Shown: piece after piece, positions 56,309-64,000 of the stretch | How the letters are laid out: each line of letters opens with the position of its first letter | Numbering within the stretch: the stretch's first letter is position 1 | DNA from: Hymenobacter cellulosilyticus | GTDB taxonomy: Bacteria > Bacteroidota > Bacteroidia > Cytophagales > Hymenobacteraceae | Assembly (NCBI RefSeq): GCF_022919215.1 | Contig: NZ_CP095046.1 | Span: forward strand, 5,768,457-5,832,456 | Length of the DNA stretch: 64,000 bases | Direction: 5' to 3' | Position numbers and translations under genes: made by a program | Notes under the pieces: model-generated | Databases searched by the model: none | Seen by the model: only the letters and a program-made list of their open reading frames with translations | What the model was told of the DNA's origin: nothing

Positions 56309-58267
56309 TTACACTTTCTTCTTTTTCAGGATAATAACGTCGCGGTAGGCCGCGCCCAGCTTATCGACTACCGTGTTCCACTTAGCAAACTCGGTGGGCT
56401 GCAGCAGCAGGTAATTCACGTACAGGTCTTTTTCCTGCACGATTTTGTTGCCTTTGCGCTCGTAGCGGATACTGAAGCCCAGCACGTCTTCTTTGGTAGA
56501 AGCATTGGCCGGCAAATACTCGACCTCGTAGCCCGTCGGAATCTCAAACTCGGTGCGGGTCCGGTTGCTGTGGGCGTACTCGTTGTACATCGGCAGCTGC
56601 CGTTTACCGGCGTCTATCCGGTCGTTGCCGTAGGGCTGCTCCAGGTTCAGATTCAGGTAGATTTCGTCGTCGACCTGCTGCACGTAGTCCTGCAGGCGGT
56701 ACTCGTAGTCGATGGTGAGAGGCTGCTCCCGGGCGGCCACGTTGTGCACGGCGTAGCTGTCGACGAAGAACTTGTTGTTGCCGCGCTCCAGCACCCGCTT
56801 CACGTACTTGGACTCCTCGGTTTTGTCCATGCCATCGAGGGCGTAGGCCTGGGTGATTTTGGGGTAGCCCGACAAGGCCAGCTGCCCTTTGCCCTTGAGC
56901 GTGGTGCCGCTCAAGGCCACGGTGGAAATATCCACGGCGTTGCTTTTCTCCTTGCCCATCACCGGCACGCTCACCACTTTGCAGTTCTTACCGTCCAGCG
57001 CCAGCAGGGCTTCCTTGCCTTGAATCATGGACGTGGGCATGTTGAAAGGATTGTGCTTGCTGGTAGCGTCCAGAAACACGTACTGCCCGGGCTTGGGCTC
57101 CCAGGTGGCAATCATGTGGTTGTCGACGCCTGGCGTGGCCAGCTCGGAGTAGCGGTACGGCAGGGCCCGGGTACCAATCCAGGTCAGGTAGGACTTCACG
57201 CCGGCCATGCGCAGCATCTCGTGGGTTAGGTTGGCCATGTCCTTGCAGTCGCCGTAGCGGCGGGCGTACACCTGGCCGGCATCGGCGGGCACGAAGCCGC
57301 GCAGGCCGTTTTCGAAGGCTACGTAGCGCACGTGGTCCTGCACCCAGTAATACACGCGGCGCACCCGCTCCTCTTCCGAAGCGGCGCCCACGGCCAAGGA
57401 GTCGACTACGCGGCGCAGGGCCGGGCTTTCCTTTTTGTCGAGGCCAGCCACGAAGCCGGAGTACAGCGAAAACAGCTCGGGCACGCCCGAAAGCATCTTG
57501 CGGGGCTGCCCGGCGGCGGGTACTTCCTCCACGTAATACACCAGGTGGGGCGCGTAGTAGGCTATTTCCGGGCCGTCGTCGTCGCGCGAGGGGCTGGGCA
57601 GGTTGTCCACAGTCCAGCGGTAAATGACCGACGAGCCTTTCTCCTGCTTGGTGAAGGTGACGGGCGTGTTTTCGACGTGAAACAGCTTGTAGTTGATCTT
57701 CACCGACTTGGGCGCCGTGAGCGTGACTTCGGCGTGGCGCGTGGGCACGTGGTTGGCGAAGTAGAACGGCGACAAAAACCGGGCGTCGGGGTGGCGCACG
57801 GTGTAGTCCACGACGGTGCGCACGCCAGGTGCCACCGACGGGAACGTCCAGGTGGTGTAGCGGGTATCGTCGAAGAAAATCCCTTCCTGCACCTCAAACT
57901 TCTCTTTGAAGTCGGAGATGCGCAGTGCCTTGTAATCGTTGCCGGCCGGAATCAGGGTGCGGGCTTCGAGCTTCTGCAGGCGGTTGAAGTGGGAGCTGTA
58001 CACTTTGTCGCGGGCGTACATAGCCGACTGCGGCGCCAGATGCAGCATGTCGTAGTGGTGGCGGGCCAGCACCTGCACCGAGTCACCCTTAAGCTCGACT
58101 ACCACGTCTTCGCGGTAGTCAAGGTACACGGCCTTTTCGTCGGGGTACTGTTTTTGGGCGGCCAGCAGCGCCTGCAGGGGCTGCTGGGCTTGCGTCAGGC
58201 GGGGCTGCGTGAGCAGCAGGCTGCCCACAACCAGGCCCAGGTACCAGGATAGTTTATTTGCTGCCAT
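56309..58267 (-). CDS. DUF3857 transglutaminase-like protein with intact triad
   Basis: The 652-residue protein has a signal peptide (WYLGLVVGSLLLTQPRLTQA), a DUF3857 domain (DYREDVVVELKGDSVQVLAR) and a transglutaminase-like domain with Cys341 (RRYGDCKDMANL), His384 (DNHMIATW) and Asp400 (FLDATSKHNP). It may act as a periplasmic peptidase or cross-linker. Its start overlaps the stop of the MORN gene by 14 bases, which shows translational coupling. It forms an operon with the MORN protein and the inactive paralogue. Confidence 0.92.
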   Translation of the reverse strand: MAANKLSWYLGLVVGSLLLTQPRLTQAQQPLQALLAAQKQYPDEKAVYLDYREDVVVELKGDSVQVLARHHYDMLHLAPQSAMYARDKVYSSHFNRLQKLEARTLIPAGNDYKALRISDFKEKFEVQEGIFFDDTRYTTWTFPSVAPGVRTVVDYTVRHPDARFLSPFYFANHVPTRHAEVTLTAPKSVKINYKLFHVENTPVTFTKQEKGSSVIYRWTVDNLPSPSRDDDGPEIAYYAPHLVYYVEEVPAAGQPRKMLSGVPELFSLYSGFVAGLDKKESPALRRVVDSLAVGAASEEERVRRVYYWVQDHVRYVAFENGLRGFVPADAGQVYARRYGDCKDMANLTHEMLRMAGVKSYLTWIGTRALPYRYSELATPGVDNHMIATWEPKPGQYVFLDATSKHNPFNMPTSMIQGKEALLALDGKNCKVVSVPVMGKEKSNAVDISTVALSGTTLKGKGQLALSGYPKITQAYALDGMDKTEESKYVKRVLERGNNKFFVDSYAVHNVAAREQPLTIDYEYRLQDYVQQVDDEIYLNLNLEQPYGNDRIDAGKRQLPMYNEYAHSNRTRTEFEIPTGYEVEYLPANASTKEDVLGFSIRYERKGNKIVQEKDLYVNYLLLQPTEFAKWNTVVDKLGAAYRDVIILKKKKV

Positions 58268-61200
58268 ACACGAAGTTATTCCAGTAGTAATCTGTTTTGA
58301 CCGGTTTGCCCAGGGCGTCGTAGTACACGGTGGGGCCCGACCGTTCGCCGCTGCGGTAGGTTACTTCCCGCTCTAGCTTTCCGTTGGGCCGGTAATAACG
58401 GGCCCGGCCCTGCAGCTCATCGTGGGCGTAGTACTCTTCTTCCATCAGCTTGCCATCAGGATAGAAGGTTTCGAGCTTACCGGTCAGCACGCCATTGAGC
58501 ACCTGGGAGCGGCGGTACACCTGGCCGGTACTGTAGTACAAAGTCTGCGGGCCGTCAACATAGGCGCCCTTGTAGGTTTCGTCCACGGCGGGCTTACCGT
58601 TGGCAAACTGGATTTTGAGCGGGCCATTGCCGGTTTCGAACGGAATGACCTCACCCCGGGGCTGCCCATCGGCGCCACCGGCCCGGTAGCCAACCAGGTT
58701 GTCCTCGTCGTAGTGCTTTTCTACCAGCAGCTCGCCCAGCATGTTGTAGGTGCGCAGGGTGCCCTGCCGCTGCCCGTTCAGATACTGAGCTACCGAGCCC
58801 GTTTTGCCGTTCTCGAAGAAAGTTGTCCACTCCCCGTCCTGCTCGCCGTGGTAGTAGGAGCCGCGGCTCGACAAGGCCCCGGAAGGGTAATAGGTTTTCC
58901 ACTCGCCTTCGCGGCGGCCCTGCCGCAGCTGACCTTCCACCGCAGTTTTGCCCGTGTACGACACAGCCCGGTAGGCGCCTTCGCGCTGGCCTTGCTGCAT
59001 ACTCAGCGTGGCTTCGGGGCCGCCAGCCGGGGTAAGCCAGCCCCCACTGCCCTGCTCCTCAAAGCAAAGCATGGGCATCCGGTAACGGATTTTACCGCTC
59101 GGGTAGCGCAAGATGTATTCCTTGGTATCGGGCGTCAGCTGCTGCCGGCTTATTTCCTTGCCGGTCGAGTCGAGGGCCGTGACCAGCAGCAGGCGGCCGT
59201 CGAGGTACTGCCGCTCCCCGGAGAGCTTGCCGCCGGGTGTAAAGCTGCGGGCCGGGCCCTGCTGCTCATCGTTGCGGTAGTAGTACTCCTCACTCACCCG
59301 GCCATCCACGTAGTAGTCACGCCAGAGCCCCTGGCGCTGGTCGTGCTGCCAAAAGCCCGTCTGGCTTGGCTGCCCGTCTTCGTAAAAGCTTTCGAAGTAG
59401 CCGTCGGCTTCGTCGTTGGTGTAGCTCTGGCGCGTGCGGACCTGCCCGTTGGTATAATATTGCTCCACGAGGCCGTTGAGCTTGCCGCCATTGCTGTAGT
59501 GGCGCACCGTTTCGAGGGCCCCGGTGCCGTAGTACCAGCGCCACTCGCCGTCGGGGTGCCCATTCAGGTAGGTGCCGGTCGAACGGGGCTTGCCGTTGGC
59601 GCGCAGCACCTGCACCGGCGTTTTGCCCTTCTTCACCTCAACTTTTGCCAAGGTTTTACCGGCCTTATCCAGGGCCGTTACCCGGGTTACGCGGCCCTGC
59701 TCATACTCCAGCTCGGCCGTGGGGGCGCCAGTGGCATCGAAGTCGCGCAGAGTGCCGTGCAGTTCGCCGGCCGCGTTGAAATTCTGCTCAACGCTCAGCT
59801 TGCCCGAGCGGTAATACGTGCGCCACTGGCCCACGCTTTTGCCGTGGTCGTAGGTGCCGGTCTGGTACAACTTGCCGTTCGGGAAATGAGCGGTGTAGGG
59901 TCCGTGCAACTCATCCTTGTCGTAGGTGCCTTTGCGTTCCAGGGTTTTGTCGGCGTAATACACGGCGAAGGGTCCCTGCCGCTGGTCGGCCACGTAGGTG
60001 TACTCGGCCTCCAGCACCCCGTTGGGGTAATACGTTGTGGCCGGCCCTTCCTTTTTGCCGGCGCGGTAGGCAGTGCGGCCTTCCGTCTTGCCATCGGCTG
60101 CCAGGTACACGGTTTCGCCGTCAATTTCGCCTTTCTGGTAAGGGCGCGCCTCATACACCGACCCGCAGTAGCGATACAGCTTGGCCACGCCCTCGGGCTC
60201 CCCGTGCACGTAGTTGCCCTCAATGGATAGGGTGCCGTTGTCGTGGTACTCGAGGTAGGCGCCGTGCAGCTTGCCTTCCGCGTCGTAGTTTTTCACCAGC
60301 CGTACCTTGCCATCGGGAAAGAATGACTTCCAGGTACCATTACGCACCCCGGCCGCCGAGAAAACGCCCTCTTCTTCCGGGGTGCCTACGTCGTCCAGAA
60401 ACAGCCAGGGGCCACGAAAAGTCGCTTTTTTGGCATCCTCTTCCCCGTCACCAAGCCCTACCAGGTTTCCCTCGTCGTTGTACCAGCCCTTCACCGGGGT
60501 CAGCTTCCCGCCGCGCTGCACGAGTTGAGTGACGCGCAGCTCGTTGAGGGCCACGCCCACGACTTCCGCCATTTTGGTGACCCGGGCCTTGTTGCTTTTC
60601 ACCCACTGGGCGGCCTGCTTGTCGCCGGCCGACAGGAGCGTGAGGTAGGTAAAGGCCGTCAGGTTGTCTTCCTGCCGGAGCACCTTTATCAGCGGACTAT
60701 AGAGCCGCAGCCAGAAGTCGTTGGGGTCAGCATCGGCGGCCGGAAACTTCTCCACCAGCAGCTGTAGCTGCTTCACCACGTTGGCGTTGAACTTCACCTT
60801 GCTAGCGTAGTCCTTGCGCAGGGCCACCTTGGAGTTTATCAGCTCGTCCAGCTCCTGAAACGCACCGTTGGGCAGCGTAGCGGGCAGCCGCTCCTTGGCG
60901 TCCATTTCCACGGCGTTGGAAGCCAGCTGCTCGGCCATGACCAGCACCGAATTGCTACGCTCCCCGTCGGGCTGAATGGCCAGATAAGTGAGCATACCGA
61001 GCAGGGCGTGCGAGGTTTGTCCCTGGCGCTGGGCCAGGTAAGCCAAGGAATAATGGCTGTTGGCGTGCAGCGGGGCCAGTTCGAGGCTGCGCTGCAGGCT
61101 GGCCACCGCCCCCTTAATATCCCCGGCCGTGCTCTGGCTCACGCCCTGGTTGTACCACAGCGCCTGGTTATACGGATGCAGGCGCAGGGCTTCAGTATAC

Positions 61201-61562
61201 AGCTTGAGGGCGGCCGGCACGTTGTCCAGATTCTCATAAGCCGTAGCCATGATGTTGTACACCTGCGGGTCGCGCACGTGCAGGTCGAGGGCGCGCTGAC
61301 CGGCGGCTATGGCCTCCTGGTACTGCTTGTTATAGAGGTAAGACAAGGCCAGCTCGTGCTGTACCCGCACGTAGGCCGTGTCGCTGGCCGGCACGGCCAG
61401 ATACTGCGCAATGGCCCCGGCGTAGTTGCCCTGGTCGTGCAGCCCGACGGCTTCTTTCAGAATCAGGGTGGAGTTGGCCAGCGTGGGGCGCTGCTGGGCG
61501 CTTACCGTTACGCTCGTCAGGGAGCAAAGCGCCAGAAGCGCACCGCAAGTAGAAATTTGCAT
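58254..61562 (-). CDS. Secreted TPR and MORN_2/YwqK-repeat protein, 1102 residues
   Basis: The protein starts with a signal peptide (LLALCSLTSVTVSAQ). TPR units occupy about residues 35-220 (DPQVYNIMATAYENLDNVPA and others). From about 370 to the end there are roughly two dozen MORN_2-type units, each of the form G-x-W/P-x-x-Y-Y-x-x-G-x-L (for example GEWKTYYPSGALSSRGSYY). These repeats are annotated as YwqK family antitoxins, but no toxin is present. The role may be a binding surface at the cell envelope. It is the first gene of an operon with two DUF3857 genes. Confidence 0.9.
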   Translation of the reverse strand: MQISTCGALLALCSLTSVTVSAQQRPTLANSTLILKEAVGLHDQGNYAGAIAQYLAVPASDTAYVRVQHELALSYLYNKQYQEAIAAGQRALDLHVRDPQVYNIMATAYENLDNVPAALKLYTEALRLHPYNQALWYNQGVSQSTAGDIKGAVASLQRSLELAPLHANSHYSLAYLAQRQGQTSHALLGMLTYLAIQPDGERSNSVLVMAEQLASNAVEMDAKERLPATLPNGAFQELDELINSKVALRKDYASKVKFNANVVKQLQLLVEKFPAADADPNDFWLRLYSPLIKVLRQEDNLTAFTYLTLLSAGDKQAAQWVKSNKARVTKMAEVVGVALNELRVTQLVQRGGKLTPVKGWYNDEGNLVGLGDGEEDAKKATFRGPWLFLDDVGTPEEEGVFSAAGVRNGTWKSFFPDGKVRLVKNYDAEGKLHGAYLEYHDNGTLSIEGNYVHGEPEGVAKLYRYCGSVYEARPYQKGEIDGETVYLAADGKTEGRTAYRAGKKEGPATTYYPNGVLEAEYTYVADQRQGPFAVYYADKTLERKGTYDKDELHGPYTAHFPNGKLYQTGTYDHGKSVGQWRTYYRSGKLSVEQNFNAAGELHGTLRDFDATGAPTAELEYEQGRVTRVTALDKAGKTLAKVEVKKGKTPVQVLRANGKPRSTGTYLNGHPDGEWRWYYGTGALETVRHYSNGGKLNGLVEQYYTNGQVRTRQSYTNDEADGYFESFYEDGQPSQTGFWQHDQRQGLWRDYYVDGRVSEEYYYRNDEQQGPARSFTPGGKLSGERQYLDGRLLLVTALDSTGKEISRQQLTPDTKEYILRYPSGKIRYRMPMLCFEEQGSGGWLTPAGGPEATLSMQQGQREGAYRAVSYTGKTAVEGQLRQGRREGEWKTYYPSGALSSRGSYYHGEQDGEWTTFFENGKTGSVAQYLNGQRQGTLRTYNMLGELLVEKHYDEDNLVGYRAGGADGQPRGEVIPFETGNGPLKIQFANGKPAVDETYKGAYVDGPQTLYYSTGQVYRRSQVLNGVLTGKLETFYPDGKLMEEEYYAHDELQGRARYYRPNGKLEREVTYRSGERSGPTVYYDALGKPVKTDYYWNNFVYGSK

Positions 61563-61702
61563 TAAACTAAGGATAATAAAAAGGGCAATTCGGGCCGAAA
61601 ATCGGGGCTAACGGACCGGGTAATCTTACAATAATACTGATTCGGCGGCGCTCCGGAAAGTCCAGCTTCGCCCCCGAATGAAATAATGTTATTAGCTGCG
61701 AA

Positions 61703-62260
61703 TTATTGCTTGCCGGACGGCTTTTTGCCGCGCTCCGCCGCCGGCTTTTTTCGCCCGGCTTCCCGCGGGTATACCGCCAACTCCTGGTAGGTAGATACCG
61801 GGTCGGTTTCGCGGCGGAAGTCCAACTCGTCCAGCACGCCGATAACCAGCTCCGCCGTGGTGTAGACGAGGTTGCCATCGAGCAGATGACCACCAATAGT
61901 GCGGCCGGTAGAGTCGGATACGGCCAGGTGCAGGTGGCTGCCATTTACGGAGAGCGTACCCACCAACGACACGATTTCGAAGTGGCCATGGTACACGCTG
62001 GGCCCGCTCTGGTTGGCCAGCCGCAGCGTGGTAGTAGTCAGGCTGCCCACGCAGGTTACCACAGCCGCCGCCCGGATCTGGTGCTCCTGCACGAAGGCCG
62101 TCAGCTGCTGGCGCAGATCCTGGCCGGGGCGCAGGCGCAGCGCAAAGGTGCGCATGGGAGAAGACAGGGCCGGAACCGGGGCAGCAGGCATGGGTTGTTG
62201 GGCAAAGGCCGTTGCGGCGCTCAGCCACAGTAGGCCCAAAGAAAGAAGAATACGCGTCAT
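61703..62260 (-). CDS. PPC/DUF296-domain protein with a signal peptide
   Basis: The 185-residue protein has a PPC (DUF296) domain: FALRLRPGQDLRQQLTAFVQ, then AAAVVTCVGSLTTTTLRLA and a late GGHLLDGNLVYTTAELVI. In plants AT-hook proteins use this domain with DNA; bacterial versions are of unknown function. This one begins with a signal peptide (MTRILLSLGLLWLSAATAFA), so it should be periplasmic. It ends in a basic tail (GRKKPAAERGKKPSGKQ). It stands alone between the MORN operon and a terminator. Confidence 0.88.
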   Translation of the reverse strand: MTRILLSLGLLWLSAATAFAQQPMPAAPVPALSSPMRTFALRLRPGQDLRQQLTAFVQEHQIRAAAVVTCVGSLTTTTLRLANQSGPSVYHGHFEIVSLVGTLSVNGSHLHLAVSDSTGRTIGGHLLDGNLVYTTAELVIGVLDELDFRRETDPVSTYQELAVYPREAGRKKPAAERGKKPSGKQ

Positions 62261-62327
62261 ATCCGGCAAAAAAGCGCCGGCGGAAGTCGGGGCGCCGGGC
62301 TTAATCAGCGCCAAGATTACGCAATAA

Positions 62328-62355
62328 AAAAGAGCCGACGATGGTCGGCTCTTTT
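62328..62355 (-). terminator. Terminator of the DUF4097-like gene
   Basis: AAAAGAGCCGAC pairs with GTCGGCTCTTTT around four bases, 24 bases beyond the leftward stop at 62379; A and T runs make it usable in both directions. Confidence 0.88.
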
Positions 62356-62378
62356 CGGTAGGAAGCAGTACAACGGGC

Positions 62379-63639
62379 TTAGCGGTTGAAGCGCACGTCG
62401 CTGTAGCGGACTTTGATGTTCACGTTGGCCGGGTTGCGTACCGAAATAGCGCCGAACTGCCCCTGCATGTCGCTCGATGTAGTGCTGTTTTCCTCCGACT
62501 CCACCTTCACCAGGCGCTTATCGAGCAGGAGCTTGCCGTGCTGGGTGTTTACGTCGAAGTTGAAGCCGGCCCGTCGGGGAAGTTGAGCAGAATCGTGCTG
62601 TAGCCGCCGTCCACGTTGATTTGCCGGAAGTTGCGGCCGGTGTTGCGCACTTCAAAAGACGGGCAGAACTGCACGGTCATATCCAGCCGCTCACTGATTT
62701 TGTCGATGCTGAACTTGGAGTAGCCCGACGAACCGCGCAGGTTGCGCACCGTGCCCAGGGCCACGTCGCCGTACTTGCTGTGCACGGTCAGGTCCTGCAC
62801 GGTGCCCACGTCGATGTCGGAGTAGTTGTTGCGCAAATCCACCGTTACGCCCTCGTCGAGGCGCAGCTTGGAGTAAGACGCATCGATAGTAGCCTTGCGG
62901 GCATAGCTGATGGCGCCCTGCCCGTTGCCTACGCGCAGCAGGTTCTGGGGACCGTCGAGGCGGGCTACCCGGAGCGTGCCGTACTCCACGGCCAGGTCGG
63001 TAGAGCCGCTCAGGTCGTTGGTGATGCTGATGTCGCCGAAGGTATTATGCACCCGCAGCGGCGTATTTTTGGGCAGCCACACGGTGTAGTTTACCTCGTA
63101 GAGCTTGGTGCGGCTCCAGCATTCCCGGGCATGGCCCCAAACTTCGAGCGGAACACAATGCCGCCGGTGGTGGCGTCGGCGTCGGTCATCTGCACCTGAA
63201 TCATGTCCAGCAGCTGCTGGGCTTTTTCGTCGGTATCAGCCCGGGTGATAATCTCCACATCGGTGCGCACCTCGTTGCGGCTCCAGGTATTAATTTGTAC
63301 GCGGCCGTAGCGGGTATCGAGGCTGTAGGGCTTATTGGCGGCAGCATAGGTGCGGCTCAGCTTGCGGCTTTTCTCCGCGGCGGGCACCGCGTTGCTGGCT
63401 TCTTCCTGCTGGGGGCCCTGCTGCGGACCCTGAGCACCGTTCTGACCGGCTTGCTCGGGCTCGGCGGCTTCGTCGTAATGATGCAGGAAGGCTTCCGTTT
63501 CCGGGCTGGCCAAATAGCAGTACTGGGCGGCGGCTTCGCCTGGGTGCTGGGCCATGCTGCTCAGCGAAGTGGCCAGCAGACCCACGCCGGCCAGCAGATA
63601 CCGCCAGGCACGTACCGGGTTTCTCAGGCTGGTCTTCAT
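62379..63639 (-). CDS. Secreted DUF4097-like beta-helix protein (frame broken twice)
   Basis: Joined across two breaks the protein is about 420 residues. It has a signal peptide (LAGVGLLATSLSSMA), a Gln/Pro-rich linker and a repetitive region of short beta strands (VHNTFGDISITNDLSGS, TVHSKYGDVALGTVRNL) as in DUF4097/DUF2807-type adhesin-like proteins, ending VRYSDVRFNR. Breaks at CCC 63124-63126 (expected MPGECWSRTKLYEVNYT) and at 62570-62572 (expected FPDGAGFNFDVN) need one base each. Its ATG overlaps the stop of the upstream gene (ATGA). The pair is typical of an envelope-stress or ECF sigma locus. Confidence 0.85.
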
Positions 63640-64000
63640 GGCTTTAGCTCCTTTTCAACGGCCGGATTGGCCGCGTTATACTCCTTCATCCGCTCCTGCA
63701 GGCGCAGCTGCTGGTTGAGAATGTCGAGCCGGATCTGCATGTTGCGGTTCATGGCTTCCAGTACCACGTCGGGCTCGGGATTGCGGTAAAGCTCCACCTT
63801 CAGCTGGTTGTAGGTCGAGTCCAGCGTGGCCAGCTCCTGCCGCCAGTCGGCGGTAGCGGCCGGGCTTACCGGCGCGTGCAGCTCACTGATTTCGGCTTTC
63901 TTTTCCCCTATCTGAGTGGCATAGTAGTCTTCCATGCGCTGCACAGCCACGGCCAGGCGCTTCTGCGGACTAGCCGCCTCAATGCCCACGGCCGAAGCCC
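63636..64000 (-). CDS. C-terminal part of a probable anti-sigma factor (cut by window edge)
   Basis: At least 121 C-terminal residues are visible. They form a helical, charged tail (RMEDYYATQIGEKKAEISEL, then YNQLKVELYRNPEPDVVLEAM and LDILNQQLRLQERMKEYN). From memory this resembles the C-terminal periplasmic part of Bacteroidota anti-sigma proteins that precede DUF4097 genes. The membrane helix and zinc-binding N-terminus would lie beyond the window. Its stop overlaps the next start by four bases. Confidence 0.6.
   Translation of the reverse strand, partial: ASAVGIEAASPQKRLAVAVQRMEDYYATQIGEKKAEISELHAPVSPAATADWRQELATLDSTYNQLKVELYRNPEPDVVLEAMNRNMQIRLDILNQQLRLQERMKEYNAANPAVEKELKP

Noticed and set aside
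58422..60230. A 602-codon rightward open frame opposite the MORN protein gene
   Set aside because: It arises from the GC-rich repeats of the leftward gene; its translation is low-complexity and matches nothing.
58254..61562. A toxin-antitoxin system, as the YwqK repeat name implies
   Set aside because: The name comes from domain annotation of MORN-like repeats; no toxin gene is near and the protein is secreted and 1102 residues long.

Overview
The window looks like chromosomal DNA of a GC-rich member of the Bacteroidota, most likely a Hymenobacter-type organism (Cytophagales). Reasons seen in the sequence: roughly 60% GC coding DNA, Bacteroidota-type promoters (TTG, about 19 bases, TAnnTTTG; the clearest lies before rplM), few Shine-Dalgarno sequences, and family content typical of the phylum (TonB-dependent receptor, DUF3857 transglutaminases, DUF2490, DUF3108, 7TMR-DISM histidine kinase, S9 peptidase). 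The genus is an inference. I saw no tRNA, rRNA, CRISPR array, prophage or transposase.

Layout. 1-5.8 kb: a cut-off gene; a leftward operon for nicotinamide riboside uptake and phosphorylation (pnuC, NadR-like kinase) with an aldose-epimerase-like and a GNAT gene; then rhodanese and helicase hrpB. 6-18 kb: DUF2490 protein, guaB, an RsbU/RsbV/RsbW-like partner-switching module, two periplasmic peptidyl-prolyl isomerases (a lipoprotein and a SurA-like protein), a MoxR ATPase and an SDR. 18-28 kb: GNAT, outer-membrane protein, recA, DUF3108 protein, an OmpR/PhoR-type two-component pair, RluA-type synthase, then the translation cluster rplM-rpsI-rpsB-tsf. 28-38 kb: small membrane proteins, DUF3089 lipoprotein, SHOCT protein, YeiH exporter with its LysR regulator, exported methyltransferase, S9 peptidase. 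38-48 kb: secreted protein, 7TMR-DISM kinase with LuxR-type regulator, FUSC protein, STAS protein, bestrophin, membrane-anchored MutS homologue. 48-64 kb: heme-type TonB receptor, RidA, a protein with two TonB C-terminal domains, a DisA_N (diadenylate cyclase-like) protein with a variant motif, DUF4442 protein, a leftward operon of a 1102-residue TPR/MORN protein and two DUF3857 transglutaminase-fold proteins, a secreted PPC-domain protein, and a DUF4097-like gene coupled to a probable anti-sigma gene.

Two sequence-wide patterns matter. First, nine genes, including the normally essential guaB, are broken by 13 single-base losses, all consistent with one missing base in a G or C run; this looks like a systematic sequencing or assembly error, so I describe these as intact genes with faulty reads. 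Second, three intergenic spots carry the same family of long inverted repeats built from an eight-base unit (GGTGARRT), and a different nested palindromic repeat sits at 53.4 kb.

The best candidates for new biology are the variant diadenylate-cyclase protein, the MORN/DUF3857 three-gene operon and the octamer inverted-repeat family.
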